Assembly (NCBI RefSeq): GCF_018614975.1
Contig: NZ_JAGGNR010000008.1
Span: 496,001 to 560,000 of the forward strand
Direction of reading: 5' to 3'
DNA from: Paenibacillus polymyxa
Lineage (GTDB): Bacteria; Bacillota; Bacilli; Paenibacillales; Paenibacillaceae
Length of the DNA stretch: 64,000 bases
A program made the translations under genes and the position numbers. Of the stretch, positions 1-9,724 are shown one piece after another. The first letter of the stretch is position 1. Every line of letters begins with the position of its first letter. The notes beneath the pieces are model-generated. The model was not told the DNA's origin and ran no database searches. It saw only the letters and a list, made by a program, of their open reading frames with translations.

Positions 1-1
1 C

Positions 2-2002
2 CCGGAAGGCAACCCGTATCTCTGGGACTTGATCATTTTGGAAGCCGTTCGAGCTGAATCCAACATCAGCCTGTACCTGAACACGGATGTCCATGAAGTT
101 GAGGCAACCGGGGATGGCGAGGAACGCATGATTACCTCCGTTACCGGGTGGATGATGGGTTCTGAGCGCAAAATCCGATTCGAAAGTCAGATCTATCTGG
201 ACTGTACGGGCGATGGATTGGTTGGCTTTCTGGCTGGAGCCAAGTTTGCACTCGGCCGGGAAGCCCGCAGCGAATATGGCGAAGATTGGGCACCGGAGGT
301 GGCTGATCAGATCACGCTGGGCAGTACACTCCTCTTTTATACCAAGGATGCTGGTGCGCCTGTCCGTTATATCCCGCCTTCTTTTGCCAAGGATATTACA
401 CAGACCAGCATTCCGATTCGCCGGGTCATTCGCAGCGGGGATTCCGGTTGTCATTACTGGTGGATTGAATGGGGCGGTGAACATGACACCGTTCATGACA
501 ATGAGCTGATCCGTGATGAACTGTGGTCCGTGATCTACGGGATCTGGGACTATATCAAGAACTCCGGCAAGTTTGATGCCGACCATATGACGCTGGAGTG
601 GATTGGTTCGCTGCCTGGCAAAAGGGAGTACCGCCGCTTCACGGGTGACTATGTGCTCACCCAGAACGATATTATCAGCCAGCGGGAGTTCCCGGATGCC
701 GTCGCCTTTGGCGGCTGGTCCATTGACCTGCATCCCCCGCAGGGCATGTACGCCGAAGCGAGCGGCTCGAAGCATATGCATGCCGATGGCGTATATCACG
801 TGCCGTTCCGCTCGCTGTATTCCGCCAATGTGCGGAATATGCTCATGGCCGGGCGCGACATCAGTGCATCACATGTCGCCTTCGGCACAACGCGCGTCAT
901 GGCAACATGCGCGGTCATCGGCGAAGCCGCGGGTACGGGCGCGGCGCTCTGCGCGGCCATGGGGGTGTCGCCTCGCGAGCTGCACGCGAGGCATCTGGCG
1001 GTCCTGCAGCAGACGTTGCTGCGGCAGGACGCTTCCATCATCGGGGTGCGCAGCCACGATGAGCTGGATCTGGCCCGGCGTGCCAAGGCTACAGCCTCCA
1101 GCACGCTGACGGGCATCGCTCTTGAGCAGCCTGGCGAGACGTACCCGCTGGGTACGGATGTTGCCCTAATGCTGCCTGTGCATCCAGTGCTCAGCGGCCT
1201 GGAGCTGCTGCTGGATGCATCCAGCGATACCGCGCTGACGGTAGAGCTGTGGGATACGGGGCGTAAGGAGAACTACGTCCCGCATTGGTTACAAGTTACG
1301 GCGACTGTTAACGTTACAACAGGAACTGCGCAGTGGGTGAAGCTTCCGCTCGAATGGCGACCGGAAGAACCGCAGAATGCTTTTATAATCATCCGCTCCA
1401 ATAAAGCCGTCTCACTCTACCATTCGACAGAAGCACACAGCGGGGTGCTGATCTTCTTCAAAACAGAAGAAAACCACGTCTCCAAAAATCTGGAGGATCA
1501 TGCCACGGATCAGCCTGTCGTAGTATGGTCTATGCAGGGATTGGCGCGTCAGCCATTCTGCTGTCGTACCCTCTCTGAGACTTCGGCCTATTCAGCGGAC
1601 AACACGATTAACGGTTATCATCGCCCTTACGGTGGGCCGCAGCAGTGGATGTCGGAACCCATGGAGCCCGGCAAGCCGGAATATGTTCAGTTAACATGGG
1701 AAGAGCCGCAGATGTTGGCTGAAGTACATTTCACATTTAATGACGATGTGAACGAGGATCTGGTTAATTTACATCACCATCACACAACATTCCGCGTGAT
1801 GCCTGAGCTGGTGCGTGATTATCGCGTGGATGTACTGGCTCCGGCTGGCGAATGGATACAAGTCGCAAGTGTGCAAGAAAATCACAAAAGAAAAGTTATT
1901 CATTCCCTGGATGTCCCTGTGTCAGCTCAGGCTCTGAGAATCATAATTGATGCCACAAATGGCAGCAGATATGCCGAATTAATCGAGATTCGAGCTTACT
2001 AA
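2..2002 (+). CDS. FAD-dependent oxidoreductase, 5' end outside the window
   Basis: The reading frame is open from the first bases, so the N-terminus with the dinucleotide-binding motif lies upstream. What remains is about 667 residues. The segment with LMAGRDISASHVAFGTTRVM followed by the Gly/Ala-rich GEAAGTGAA is the conserved C-terminal FAD-contacting region of the FAD_oxidored family (PF12831). After about residue 370 the protein changes to a beta-rich region with discoidin-like character, which may bind carbohydrate. Enzymes of this type are often found in polysaccharide-utilisation clusters, but their substrates are mostly unknown. The gene converges on the glycan-uptake cluster that follows. 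The family call is fairly secure; the substrate is not known. Confidence 0.72.
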   Translation, partial: PEGNPYLWDLIILEAVRAESNISLYLNTDVHEVEATGDGEERMITSVTGWMMGSERKIRFESQIYLDCTGDGLVGFLAGAKFALGREARSEYGEDWAPEVADQITLGSTLLFYTKDAGAPVRYIPPSFAKDITQTSIPIRRVIRSGDSGCHYWWIEWGGEHDTVHDNELIRDELWSVIYGIWDYIKNSGKFDADHMTLEWIGSLPGKREYRRFTGDYVLTQNDIISQREFPDAVAFGGWSIDLHPPQGMYAEASGSKHMHADGVYHVPFRSLYSANVRNMLMAGRDISASHVAFGTTRVMATCAVIGEAAGTGAALCAAMGVSPRELHARHLAVLQQTLLRQDASIIGVRSHDELDLARRAKATASSTLTGIALEQPGETYPLGTDVALMLPVHPVLSGLELLLDASSDTALTVELWDTGRKENYVPHWLQVTATVNVTTGTAQWVKLPLEWRPEEPQNAFIIIRSNKAVSLYHSTEAHSGVLIFFKTEENHVSKNLEDHATDQPVVVWSMQGLARQPFCCRTLSETSAYSADNTINGYHRPYGGPQQWMSEPMEPGKPEYVQLTWEEPQMLAEVHFTFNDDVNEDLVNLHHHHTTFRVMPELVRDYRVDVLAPAGEWIQVASVQENHKRKVIHSLDVPVSAQALRIIIDATNGSRYAELIEIRAY

Positions 2003-2010
2003 ACAAAAAG

Positions 2011-2034
2011 GAGGATACAGGAAACTGTATCCCC
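2011..2034 (-). terminator. Rho-independent terminator between convergent genes
   Basis: GGATACAG-GAAA-CTGTATCC is a perfect 8-bp stem with a tetraloop. On the minus strand it is followed by a T-rich run (CTTTTTGTTT), so it mainly serves the GH105 gene. Confidence 0.7.
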
Positions 2035-2060
2035 TACCCTCCATACAAGTCCGCCTTATT

Positions 2061-3131
2061 CTATTCGGCGGTTGGAACCCGCAAGCCCTCAATCAGGATA
2101 AACAATGTAAGTGCTTGTCCATAACCCATCGGACTAATCGGTATATCTTTATAAAACTGAGCATCTTGTCCCACAGGAGTACCATAGGACACCTGCTGTA
2201 CGACTCCGTGATCATCAATATGTTTCAACACCGCTTCAAGCGCACTCAAACCATTCTGGCGATAGGATTCATCCAGGTATCCATACCGGATTCCCTTGAG
2301 AATGCCGTATCCAATCGCTGCTGTTGCCGAGGTTTCTTTGTAAGAGGTTGGATCATCCAGCACAGTGTGCCACATGCCATCCTCACCCTGAAGCTTGCTC
2401 AGTGCTCTGACTTGAGCGGTTGCTGTATCCAGCAGATAGGCCTTGAGCCCGTCTTCGATCGGAATGATATTCAGGAAATCCATAACTCCCGCCGTATACC
2501 ATGCATTGCCCCTTCCCCAATGAACAGCACCATAGTTATGATTTTCATTGAAATCCCAGCCATGATAGAACAATCCGGTTTTCTTGTTATATAGATATTT
2601 GATATGCACAAGGAACTGTCGTTTGGCTTCTTCCACCATGTCGGGTTTCTTGAAGTATACCCCTGCCTTGGCCAAAAATAACACCGTCATAAACAGAGTA
2701 TCAATCAGAATTTGACCCTCATTGGCGTCTCCCGTGATCATATGCTGAAACGCACCATCTCCGGTTCGCAGCAGTCCATCCATGATCCAACTGCTCCACT
2801 CCTCACAGACCTGTTCGTATTCCCTGTTGCCGGTCAGCTCGCATAGTGAGATCAAAGTAAGAAGCGGAGCACAGGTGTTCACATTTTTTTCCGGTAACCC
2901 TTCCATCAGCCTTGCATTGTACCATGATTCCAGAAATTCCAGCACTTTAGGATCTTTCGTTGCCTCATGGAGCTGAAGCAAGCCATACAGACCGACACCT
3001 TGCGGCCATTCCCATAGATGTATGTCGATTAGTCCGATGGGAAACTGTTCATTGATGCTTGTGTTTTTCATAGACTCCATCGCTTGGGATACCTTGCTTA
3101 TTCTCTCCTGCAGCACCATTTGATTCAGCAT
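2061..3131 (-). CDS. Unsaturated rhamnogalacturonyl hydrolase-like protein (GH105/GH88, YteR/YesR type)
   Basis: This 356-residue protein has the alternating helical pattern of an (alpha/alpha)6 barrel and the family's sequence landmarks: IHLWEWPQGVGLYGL near the start, the HWGRGNAWYTAG block in the middle, and a C-terminal PISPMGYGQALTLF block. Known members remove the unsaturated uronic acid from oligosaccharides released by polysaccharide lyases. No signal peptide is present, so it acts in the cytoplasm on imported oligomers. The start at 3131 is preferred over a longer frame opening at 3266, because GGGAGTG lies about 10 bases before this ATG and the longer form would overlap the upstream gene by 100 bases. 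It is the last gene of the uptake cluster, 35 bases after the lyase-like gene. Confidence 0.82.
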   Translation of the reverse strand: MLNQMVLQERISKVSQAMESMKNTSINEQFPIGLIDIHLWEWPQGVGLYGLLQLHEATKDPKVLEFLESWYNARLMEGLPEKNVNTCAPLLTLISLCELTGNREYEQVCEEWSSWIMDGLLRTGDGAFQHMITGDANEGQILIDTLFMTVLFLAKAGVYFKKPDMVEEAKRQFLVHIKYLYNKKTGLFYHGWDFNENHNYGAVHWGRGNAWYTAGVMDFLNIIPIEDGLKAYLLDTATAQVRALSKLQGEDGMWHTVLDDPTSYKETSATAAIGYGILKGIRYGYLDESYRQNGLSALEAVLKHIDDHGVVQQVSYGTPVGQDAQFYKDIPISPMGYGQALTLFILIEGLRVPTAE

Positions 3132-3166
3132 GTTGGTTATCACTCCCTTGGTTTGTTGCACACGAT

Positions 3167-5722
3167 TCAGCGCTCGATGTCCAGTAACTTCAGTTGTCCC
3201 TTCACTCCATAACCTTCGTGTATAATTTCCTCTTCTTGAATAAGAAAAGGCTTGTTCATTCCCCATTGAATTGGACCATATACCGGGTCTGTTAGAGTGA
3301 GAGTTAAAGCTTGATTATCGAATTGCGGGCTTGCAGAACGAACTTGGTTGATAAAAGCGTCAAATGACCCGAATTGCTGTTCGCTTCCTGCTCTTATAAT
3401 CCAGGCGTTACGCATGCCAGGGGAAATAAGCTCACGTTCCCTTGTCACCCCGTTGCTCTCCATACTGATCCCGTTAGCCGCATATATAGCTACATAACCC
3501 TTATCCAAACGAGCAAAATGCCAGTTCTCATGCCTTACCCATTCCGTGAAGGAGTGAGTAGGAAAATAAGCATGTGTCCAGTCAGAGTTGTTATCCGCAG
3601 GAATATCAAACATCATCAAAGCGATCCCCTCATGCTGAACAACATCAGGCAATATCCCATTCCCAGCCCAGAAGCAAGGTCGACCATCCCCATGCTTGTA
3701 TATTTCTGCCGGATGATTCACCCAGATCTGTGCCTCAGGTGACAGAGATAAATGCTGGACATGCTCCTGATAACCTGGCTTGCCTGGACGAAAGCGAATG
3801 ATTGAGGATAAGGAGTATTCCTTGGTCCGACAATGGTAGAGCTTGGCGTAACCTCCCTTGCCCTGCTGATTGGCGAACACTAACTGCTGATTGTCCCCAA
3901 GCAACAGATGCTCCTGATATGCTGCTGGAGGACTGTAATCCGATAAACTCAAGGCAACATTGCTGATTGAATAATTGTTTACATTGCCAACGCCATAAGC
4001 GATCCAGCACATTGAAGTTGTTCCCGCTGCATAACTGCCCAGCAGTTCCTTCTCATAGCTGCGCCCAAACGTTGTTGACAAGACTCCTTGATGCATTTGA
4101 ACGGTAATATAATAGAATAACAGGTCCATTGCCTTTTTGGCTTGCTGCCTGAGCTGTTCATCATGGGCAAATTCATAGATATGCAATAGCCCAACCGCAT
4201 CAATCGGAATGTATGCACTTGAATTCCATTCTGCCAATCCTTCATCCAAAAAGCGCTCAAACCATAATGCAAGCCTCTGCTCTGCTTTTTGACGATGTAC
4301 TTCACCGGATTCACCACTGTTGCTGAACGTTTCATCCCCAAACAGCTGTCCGGCTAACAGCTCATTGGTATGGAACAACAAGGCATGGTTCTCACTGAAG
4401 AACCACATCACATCATCGCCAGGCTCATCTATCCAATATCGATAGCCCAGAATACTTGCTTTCACCCGATCCCAGAACGATTCACTGAACAGACCGCTAT
4501 TTCGCTCATCTCTCCAAAGACGGAACAGTCCCACCAGATAGAAGTCACTGCAATCCTTCCGTTGCTCAATCCCTTCCACACCCTCAAGCAAAATGTTCTC
4601 CGCTTCTTGCAGATTGCCTCCTGTTTTGAGCATGGCGATGGCCTTATGAATATTGGGACTGCCCTTCTCAGCAATGCATCGCAGAGCCAGGGATTTGCGG
4701 GCTTCAATATCCGAAGCTTGCTGAGCAGCCTCATCATAGCTGGTATCATAGGATTGGCAGCCAAACTTCTTGGTCAGTACAATATTTGAAACTGAAATAG
4801 CCAGCGTGAAATATACGTAATGATGACCGAGTTGATTTGTATGTGCCAGGACCAGGTCCGTTTCCTTTTCGGCGATGTGTATCGTTTTATTTTCGGTGCC
4901 GTCAAAAAAATTGCCATACTGAATATCAACCTCACTAACGATGTCCGGTAAGGGAAGCGGCAGCTTAAGCTTAATCTGCTCACCTCTGAAGAGATCCGAA
5001 GGAAAATAAGCCTGTTCGAGGGCTTCCTCTGCGGATTTTACAGACTCCGCCAAATGAGGAGCAATCGGCAGGGAAATCACCAATTCCTCGTCGCCCAGGT
5101 ATTCCACCGCAAAAGCATACATGGTATCCCGCTCAGCCAGATCCTCCCAGCAGGCATAGATCTCATTGATTCCAGCTACAAGTTCAGCTTTAATAACGAT
5201 TTCCTGCTCCTTGTTACGCATGAGTGGCGCAAAATCCGTTACCATTTCCCCATTCACCCACAACGTCAGACTGCCATAGGTCTTAATCCGCAAAGAGGCG
5301 GTATGAGCAGTCAGAGAAATCAGTCTTGTCGCCGCGTAACTGCGCAGATGTGTCGGTACAAACCAAAATCCTGATTGCTCCACCCGTGGATTACTCCAAG
5401 GAGAATACAGTGTCCAAGGCATTCCGTTCTCTTCTCCAACGAAGTCGTCTCCCGGGCTAGGAAACTCGCTCCATTGATCAAAAAATCGGTTCACAGGCTG
5501 CGTTCTCCGATGTTCTACAAATTCCTTTCTGCATGGATTCTCATGAATGGCAAAACCATCGATAAGCCAATCATTAATATCTCCCTCCATCGTTGTTGGA
5601 ACAAAGGCAACAGGCTTTGTATATATGCCGCTGATCATCCAATGATTAATGACCTGATTGCGACCTAATTTCATAGGTTTATAATTCAAGGTATCCATCC
5701 CACTCCGGGTGGTATCTGACAT
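3167..5722 (-). CDS. Large lyase-like or glycosidase-like protein of unknown family (851 aa)
   Basis: I do not recognise a named family with confidence. Residues 1-260 look like beta-sandwich regions: TLWVNGEMV plus a following strand-rich part resemble the carbohydrate-binding jelly rolls of glycosidases. About residues 330-600 are helical, with a WFFSENHALLFHTNELLAG segment reminiscent of the catalytic toroid of polysaccharide lyases. About 620-840 are again beta-rich, with RTKEYSLSSI, as in the C-terminal sandwich of heparinase II/III-like or PL8-like enzymes. There is no signal peptide. It lies between a sugar ABC permease gene (5 bases apart) and a GH105 hydrolase gene that acts on unsaturated uronides. 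Inference: a cytoplasmic lyase or hydrolase for imported uronic-acid oligosaccharides. Confidence 0.5.
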   Translation of the reverse strand: MSDTTRSGMDTLNYKPMKLGRNQVINHWMISGIYTKPVAFVPTTMEGDINDWLIDGFAIHENPCRKEFVEHRRTQPVNRFFDQWSEFPSPGDDFVGEENGMPWTLYSPWSNPRVEQSGFWFVPTHLRSYAATRLISLTAHTASLRIKTYGSLTLWVNGEMVTDFAPLMRNKEQEIVIKAELVAGINEIYACWEDLAERDTMYAFAVEYLGDEELVISLPIAPHLAESVKSAEEALEQAYFPSDLFRGEQIKLKLPLPLPDIVSEVDIQYGNFFDGTENKTIHIAEKETDLVLAHTNQLGHHYVYFTLAISVSNIVLTKKFGCQSYDTSYDEAAQQASDIEARKSLALRCIAEKGSPNIHKAIAMLKTGGNLQEAENILLEGVEGIEQRKDCSDFYLVGLFRLWRDERNSGLFSESFWDRVKASILGYRYWIDEPGDDVMWFFSENHALLFHTNELLAGQLFGDETFSNSGESGEVHRQKAEQRLALWFERFLDEGLAEWNSSAYIPIDAVGLLHIYEFAHDEQLRQQAKKAMDLLFYYITVQMHQGVLSTTFGRSYEKELLGSYAAGTTSMCWIAYGVGNVNNYSISNVALSLSDYSPPAAYQEHLLLGDNQQLVFANQQGKGGYAKLYHCRTKEYSLSSIIRFRPGKPGYQEHVQHLSLSPEAQIWVNHPAEIYKHGDGRPCFWAGNGILPDVVQHEGIALMMFDIPADNNSDWTHAYFPTHSFTEWVRHENWHFARLDKGYVAIYAANGISMESNGVTRERELISPGMRNAWIIRAGSEQQFGSFDAFINQVRSASPQFDNQALTLTLTDPVYGPIQWGMNKPFLIQEEEIIHEGYGVKGQLKLLDIER

Positions 5723-5727
5723 TCAAC

Positions 5728-6552
5728 TCATCCTTTCATTCCTGAAGTAATCATACCGCTGACAAAATACCGCTGGAAAACCATAAAAACAATCAGTACC
5801 GGAAGCATCGTGATTACGGACATCGCAAGCAAACTTCCCCAATCCACGTTGTATTCACCAATAAAATTAGAGAGCGCAAGCTGAATCGTATATTTCGATG
5901 GATCACTAATCGCAATTAACGGCCATACAAAATCATCCCATCTCCACATGAAGGAGAAGATTGCGAGCACCGCAAGAATTGGCTTCGCTATCGGAAGAAT
6001 AATGCTCCAGTAAATTTTCCATTCGCCCGCTCCATCCATCCGGGCAGCTTCCAGCAGCTCGTCCGGTACGCTCAACAAATACTGGCGCATAAGGAACACA
6101 CCTGTCGGGGTTGCTGCTGGCGGGATAATAATCGCGAGCAGACTATTATACATCCCCAGTGCGCTCAGTACCTTGAATATAGGAATCATAATTACCTCAA
6201 TCGGAATCATAAGTGTTGAGATAAAAGCAATTAATATGATCGCGCTTCCGCGGAAGCGATATTTCGCTAATGCAAAACCTGCCATGGAGTTAATCAATAA
6301 CAGCAGCAGCGTTGAGGACACGGTTACGATCGTACTATTCATAAAATATAAGCCAAAATCGCCTTTGCTGAATGCCGCCTTGAAATGCTCAAAGGTGACG
6401 GGCTGCGGCCACAACTTGGGAGGGAAGCTGTATAGATCGCTATTCGTTTTTAGAGAAGAAATTACGACCCACAGGACAGGCAGGAGCCACACCACTGCAG
6501 CAACAGTTAACATACTGTAGATGACAACTTTGACCATAGGCTTCATTACCAT
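5728..6552 (-). CDS. Carbohydrate ABC transporter permease (MalG/LplC-type)
   Basis: A 274-residue integral membrane protein with six predicted segments. The cytoplasmic EAA loop reads ELLEAARMDGAGEWKIYWSI and is followed by ILPIAKPILAV, the signature of MalG-type permeases that contact the ATPase. The C-terminus YFVSGMITSGMKG is typical. Its start codon overlaps the stop of the preceding permease gene by one base (TAATG), with GGAGGGG about 8 bases upstream, so the two halves are translationally coupled. No ATPase gene lies in the cluster; such systems in Paenibacillus commonly share an MsmK-type ATPase encoded elsewhere. Confidence 0.92.
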   Translation of the reverse strand: MVMKPMVKVVIYSMLTVAAVVWLLPVLWVVISSLKTNSDLYSFPPKLWPQPVTFEHFKAAFSKGDFGLYFMNSTIVTVSSTLLLLLINSMAGFALAKYRFRGSAIILIAFISTLMIPIEVIMIPIFKVLSALGMYNSLLAIIIPPAATPTGVFLMRQYLLSVPDELLEAARMDGAGEWKIYWSIILPIAKPILAVLAIFSFMWRWDDFVWPLIAISDPSKYTIQLALSNFIGEYNVDWGSLLAMSVITMLPVLIVFMVFQRYFVSGMITSGMKG

Positions 6553-7457
6553 TACGTAGCCCCTCCTTTCGATAGACGGAATTGCAGAGCCGAGAATCCA
6601 CCAATAAGGATAAACAATATCACCGACATGGCACTGGCCAAACCGAGCTCCTGTCTGTTAAAGCCAATCTCATAAATATATTGAACAATATAGGTGGTAT
6701 CTTTGCCCGGACCACCACCTGTAAGCGCAAACATAAGTGGAAATGCTTTGAACGCGTCAATCAGAGTCAGCATAACAACAAGCAAGCTTGTGGGCTTCAA
6801 CAACGGAAGCGTAATATATCGAAACACCTTTATTCCTGTTGCCCCGTCCAAGCGGGCAGCCTCATAATAATCCGTAGGTATAGCCTGCAAACCCGCGATA
6901 AAAATGACCATGAAAAAGCCTGCACGTGACCATACTGTGGCGATGATTACAGCCGTATTTGCCCAAAAGGAAGAAGTTAAAAAGCCGACAGGTTCCACAC
7001 CAACCACGGTTAACAGATGATTCAAAATGCCAAATGAATCTCCGAAAATCCACTTCCAGGTCAATCCTACGATAATGTAAGAAATCATGGTCGGCCAGTA
7101 AAATACGGCCCTGAAGAAACCGCGCATTCTAATCTCGCGCGCAAGCAGCAAAGCAATGCCGAGCGCTGCTGCATATATTAGTGGGACAACAATTGCTGCA
7201 TAAATCCCCGTTCGTCCGATGGTCGACCAAAATTCCCGATCTCCTATAATTTTGATGTAATTGTCCAGCCCGTTGAACTTCATTGGGTTCAATCCATCAT
7301 AGACATGGAAGGAATAATAGAGGCCCAATAAAGAGGGAAATACGATAAAAGTTCCAAAGATCAGGAGGTTGGGTAGTATAAACAGATAAGGAGCAATAAC
7401 GAGCTTCCTGTTCTGTTTTGCCAGCGTATTTTTGTTTAATCGTTGTCCTTCACTCAT
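6552..7457 (-). CDS. Carbohydrate ABC transporter permease (MalF/LplB-type)
   Basis: A 301-residue membrane protein with an N-terminal hydrophilic stretch and six predicted membrane segments. The EAA loop is YYEAARLDGATGIKVFRYIT, followed by LPLLKPTSLLV. The TGGGPGKDTTYIVQYIYEIGF segment near the end is diagnostic of MalF-type sugar permeases. It forms the heterodimeric pore with the following permease. It is 91 bases after the binding-protein gene, and the gap contains a hairpin. The transported sugar is unknown; the neighbouring GH105 gene suggests a pectin- or glycosaminoglycan-derived oligosaccharide. Confidence 0.92.
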   Translation of the reverse strand: MSEGQRLNKNTLAKQNRKLVIAPYLFILPNLLIFGTFIVFPSLLGLYYSFHVYDGLNPMKFNGLDNYIKIIGDREFWSTIGRTGIYAAIVVPLIYAAALGIALLLAREIRMRGFFRAVFYWPTMISYIIVGLTWKWIFGDSFGILNHLLTVVGVEPVGFLTSSFWANTAVIIATVWSRAGFFMVIFIAGLQAIPTDYYEAARLDGATGIKVFRYITLPLLKPTSLLVVMLTLIDAFKAFPLMFALTGGGPGKDTTYIVQYIYEIGFNRQELGLASAMSVILFILIGGFSALQFRLSKGGAT

Positions 7458-7489
7458 CTGCTTGCCCCTTCCTTATGCGTTATTCGAAA

Positions 7490-7519
7490 GGGAGGCTTCA
7501 CAGGAATCGCTAAGCCCCC
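7490..7519 (-). other. Intercistronic hairpin between binding-protein and permease genes
   Basis: On the minus strand GGGGGCTT and AAGCCTCC can pair around a short loop. There is no strong T-run after it, so it is more likely an mRNA-stabilising or partially terminating structure that leaves the binding-protein mRNA in excess. Confidence 0.4.
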
Positions 7520-7548
7520 GTATACGAATTGACCACATGGCTTTACGT

Positions 7549-8820
7549 TTATTGACTGCCAATAGCCTCGTTAATCAGTTTGGCTGTTCGATCCAGTGCC
7601 TCCTGCGGAGTTGCCTTATCGGATAGAACCTCAACAATATTATTTTTCAGGTCCGTTGTAATTTTGGAGATAATCGTCTGTCTGGACCAGTCATTAGCTG
7701 CAAGAGGCGAACTGTTCTTCAGTTCATCCGCGAAAATTTCAAACATCTCCTTGCCATATTCATAATTCAGGACAGCGCTGTCCTTCCGTGGACTCATAAA
7801 CAATGATTCCTGATTATATTTTGAATTCACTTCTTTGGACGTTAAGTATTCAATAAATTCTGCCGCCTCCTGCTCATATCCGCTGCCTTCAAAAGCCATC
7901 AGAAACTTCCCGCCTGGCACTGAAGAACGTTGTGTTCCTTTTGGCATGTAGGTGACTCCCCATTCAAAATCAGTGATATCCTTGTAATTGCTGATCATCC
8001 AGTTGCCAGCCCAGTGGGTAGCCACCGTCCCGGAACGGAACAGGTTGTTCGGATTTTCCCCTCCGAGCCATACGGATTCGGGCATGATTCCTTCTTGATG
8101 AAGCTGCTTGAACTGCTCCATGCTACGGATTCCGGCTTCATTGTTAATCGCTGCCGCAGTGCCATCCTCTGTTAAGATGCTTCCGCCATTCTGATACAAA
8201 AGAGTGGACCATCTATGCGGTGTGACATCCCATACCATGCCATAACGTGCTCCACCTTTGTCCATAACCTCTTTTAACGCAGCTGTGTATTCATCCCACG
8301 TCCATACCTGGTCAGGAGAGGTCGGTACTTTGACGCCCGCTTTATCAAATAAGGTTTTGTTATAAATAAGCCCATTCGCTGTAACATCCATAGGCGCCGC
8401 TACCAGCTTGTCATTAATAACATAATAAGGTTTAAGTGAGTCAATAAATTGATCCTCGAATTGGTCCGCATTGTCCACGTAAGGTGTCAGATCAACCGCT
8501 TGATTAGCAAATGATCCGGTATCCGTGACACGGCTCAGGGCAGGTGGCTTTCCACCGGATAACATGGTTTTTAATTTGGTTTGGATATCCTTGAAGCCAA
8601 CTTCAATCAGGTTGATTTTAACCTTGGTATTGGTCTGCTCATAATCTTTAATGATTTCCTTGATGACTTCTCCTTCTTTGCCATCAGAGAACCACAGGAA
8701 ATCCAGAGTTGTTTGTTTTGGATTAGCATTGGTACCAGAATTTCCGCAAGCAGTCAATACGATGAGTAACATGACCAATACCATACTAGTGGTGAGCTTA
8801 AACGTTGTTCTTTTTGTCAT
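7549..8820 (-). CDS. Extracellular solute-binding lipoprotein of a sugar ABC transporter (family 1)
   Basis: A 423-residue exported lipoprotein. The signal peptide begins MTKRTTFKLTTSMVLVM and ends at the lipobox LTAC, with Cys at about residue 25, after which the membrane-anchored mature protein begins. The body has the alternating alpha/beta pattern of SBP_bac_1, including YNKTLFDKAGV and the WTWDEYTAAL stretch typical of family members. The start at 8820 is chosen because AAGGAG lies 8 bases upstream; a longer frame to 8907 would add a non-hydrophobic N-terminus and overlap the regulator gene. It delivers substrate to the two permeases encoded downstream. Confidence 0.92.
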   Translation of the reverse strand: MTKRTTFKLTTSMVLVMLLIVLTACGNSGTNANPKQTTLDFLWFSDGKEGEVIKEIIKDYEQTNTKVKINLIEVGFKDIQTKLKTMLSGGKPPALSRVTDTGSFANQAVDLTPYVDNADQFEDQFIDSLKPYYVINDKLVAAPMDVTANGLIYNKTLFDKAGVKVPTSPDQVWTWDEYTAALKEVMDKGGARYGMVWDVTPHRWSTLLYQNGGSILTEDGTAAAINNEAGIRSMEQFKQLHQEGIMPESVWLGGENPNNLFRSGTVATHWAGNWMISNYKDITDFEWGVTYMPKGTQRSSVPGGKFLMAFEGSGYEQEAAEFIEYLTSKEVNSKYNQESLFMSPRKDSAVLNYEYGKEMFEIFADELKNSSPLAANDWSRQTIISKITTDLKNNIVEVLSDKATPQEALDRTAKLINEAIGSQ

Positions 8821-8842
8821 ATCAACATCTCCTTGGAAGGGT

Positions 8843-9724
8843 CTAATGAATTTTGGCTTCGTTGAGCAATTCACTTTTACGGAATAACTGTGGTGATACA
8901 CCCACATATTGTTTAAAGGCCCTGCTAAAATATACAGGTGTATTAAAACCTAGCGTTTCAGATATGGACAAAATCGGTGCATCCGTAGACAGCAACAATT
9001 TTTTGGCCTCTGCAACCCTTTTCCGTATAACATAATTGCTTATGGTATATCCCGTTGTCTCTTTGAAAGAGTGACAAATGTAGTACTTATTCAAATGGAG
9101 TGTTTTGGAAAGTTCATCCAACGAAACATTCTCTGTGTAGTTCTGGTTTAAATAATGAAGAACCCGGCTTACACTTGTCTGCTTCTGGGAGGAACATAAA
9201 ATAGGATTCGCGGATTGTTCACTGGTCGTTTTCCGGTAAATCCGCAGTAACAATTGGGTAAGACTTAATTTGACCATTGTTTTGTACCCTGTATTTCCTG
9301 CCCCCATCTCCTCCTTGATTCCTTTAAATATAGCTGTGATATGCTCACGCTCCTCCGGGGGCCAATGCACCAATAACCCATTGGGATGACGGAATATGGA
9401 CATCAGATTCTCCAACTGACTGACAGCAAGCATGTCCAAAAGCAATAATTCCGTGAAATTGACAAAACTTCGCTTGTACACGATTTCTCTTGAAGGATTG
9501 ATTCGGTGGGGCACACCGCCTCTGAATATAAACATATCTCCGGGCAGCGGCTTATATATTCGGTCACCGATTAAAAAGGTTGCATCTCCTTGAATAAAAT
9601 AATGTATCTCATACCCATTATGCGTATGAACAGGCCATTCATCCTGAAAATTATCTGCTTCTGATCGCACATAAACTTCATTTTCCTGCAAAGCAATATT
9701 CGTCGGGGTGTGTATGGTTAGCAT
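8843..9724 (-). CDS. AraC-family transcriptional regulator with N-terminal cupin domain
   Basis: A 293-residue protein. Residues about 20-90 form an AraC-type cupin (HTHNGYEIHYFIQGDATFLIGDRIY). The C-terminal 100 residues hold two helix-turn-helix motifs (LDELSKTLHLNKYYICHSFK and the ILSISETLGFNTPVYFSRAF block with the FKQYVG..P..FR end). The start at 9724 has GGGAG about 10 bases upstream. It heads the uptake cluster in the same direction, 22 bases before the binding-protein gene, so it probably senses the sugar and activates its own operon. Confidence 0.9.
   Translation of the reverse strand: MLTIHTPTNIALQENEVYVRSEADNFQDEWPVHTHNGYEIHYFIQGDATFLIGDRIYKPLPGDMFIFRGGVPHRINPSREIVYKRSFVNFTELLLLDMLAVSQLENLMSIFRHPNGLLVHWPPEEREHITAIFKGIKEEMGAGNTGYKTMVKLSLTQLLLRIYRKTTSEQSANPILCSSQKQTSVSRVLHYLNQNYTENVSLDELSKTLHLNKYYICHSFKETTGYTISNYVIRKRVAEAKKLLLSTDAPILSISETLGFNTPVYFSRAFKQYVGVSPQLFRKSELLNEAKIH

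Noticed and set aside
603-1109. Second reading frame inside the oxidoreductase gene
   Set aside because: An Arg/Ser/Pro-rich shadow frame caused by the high GC content of that stretch.
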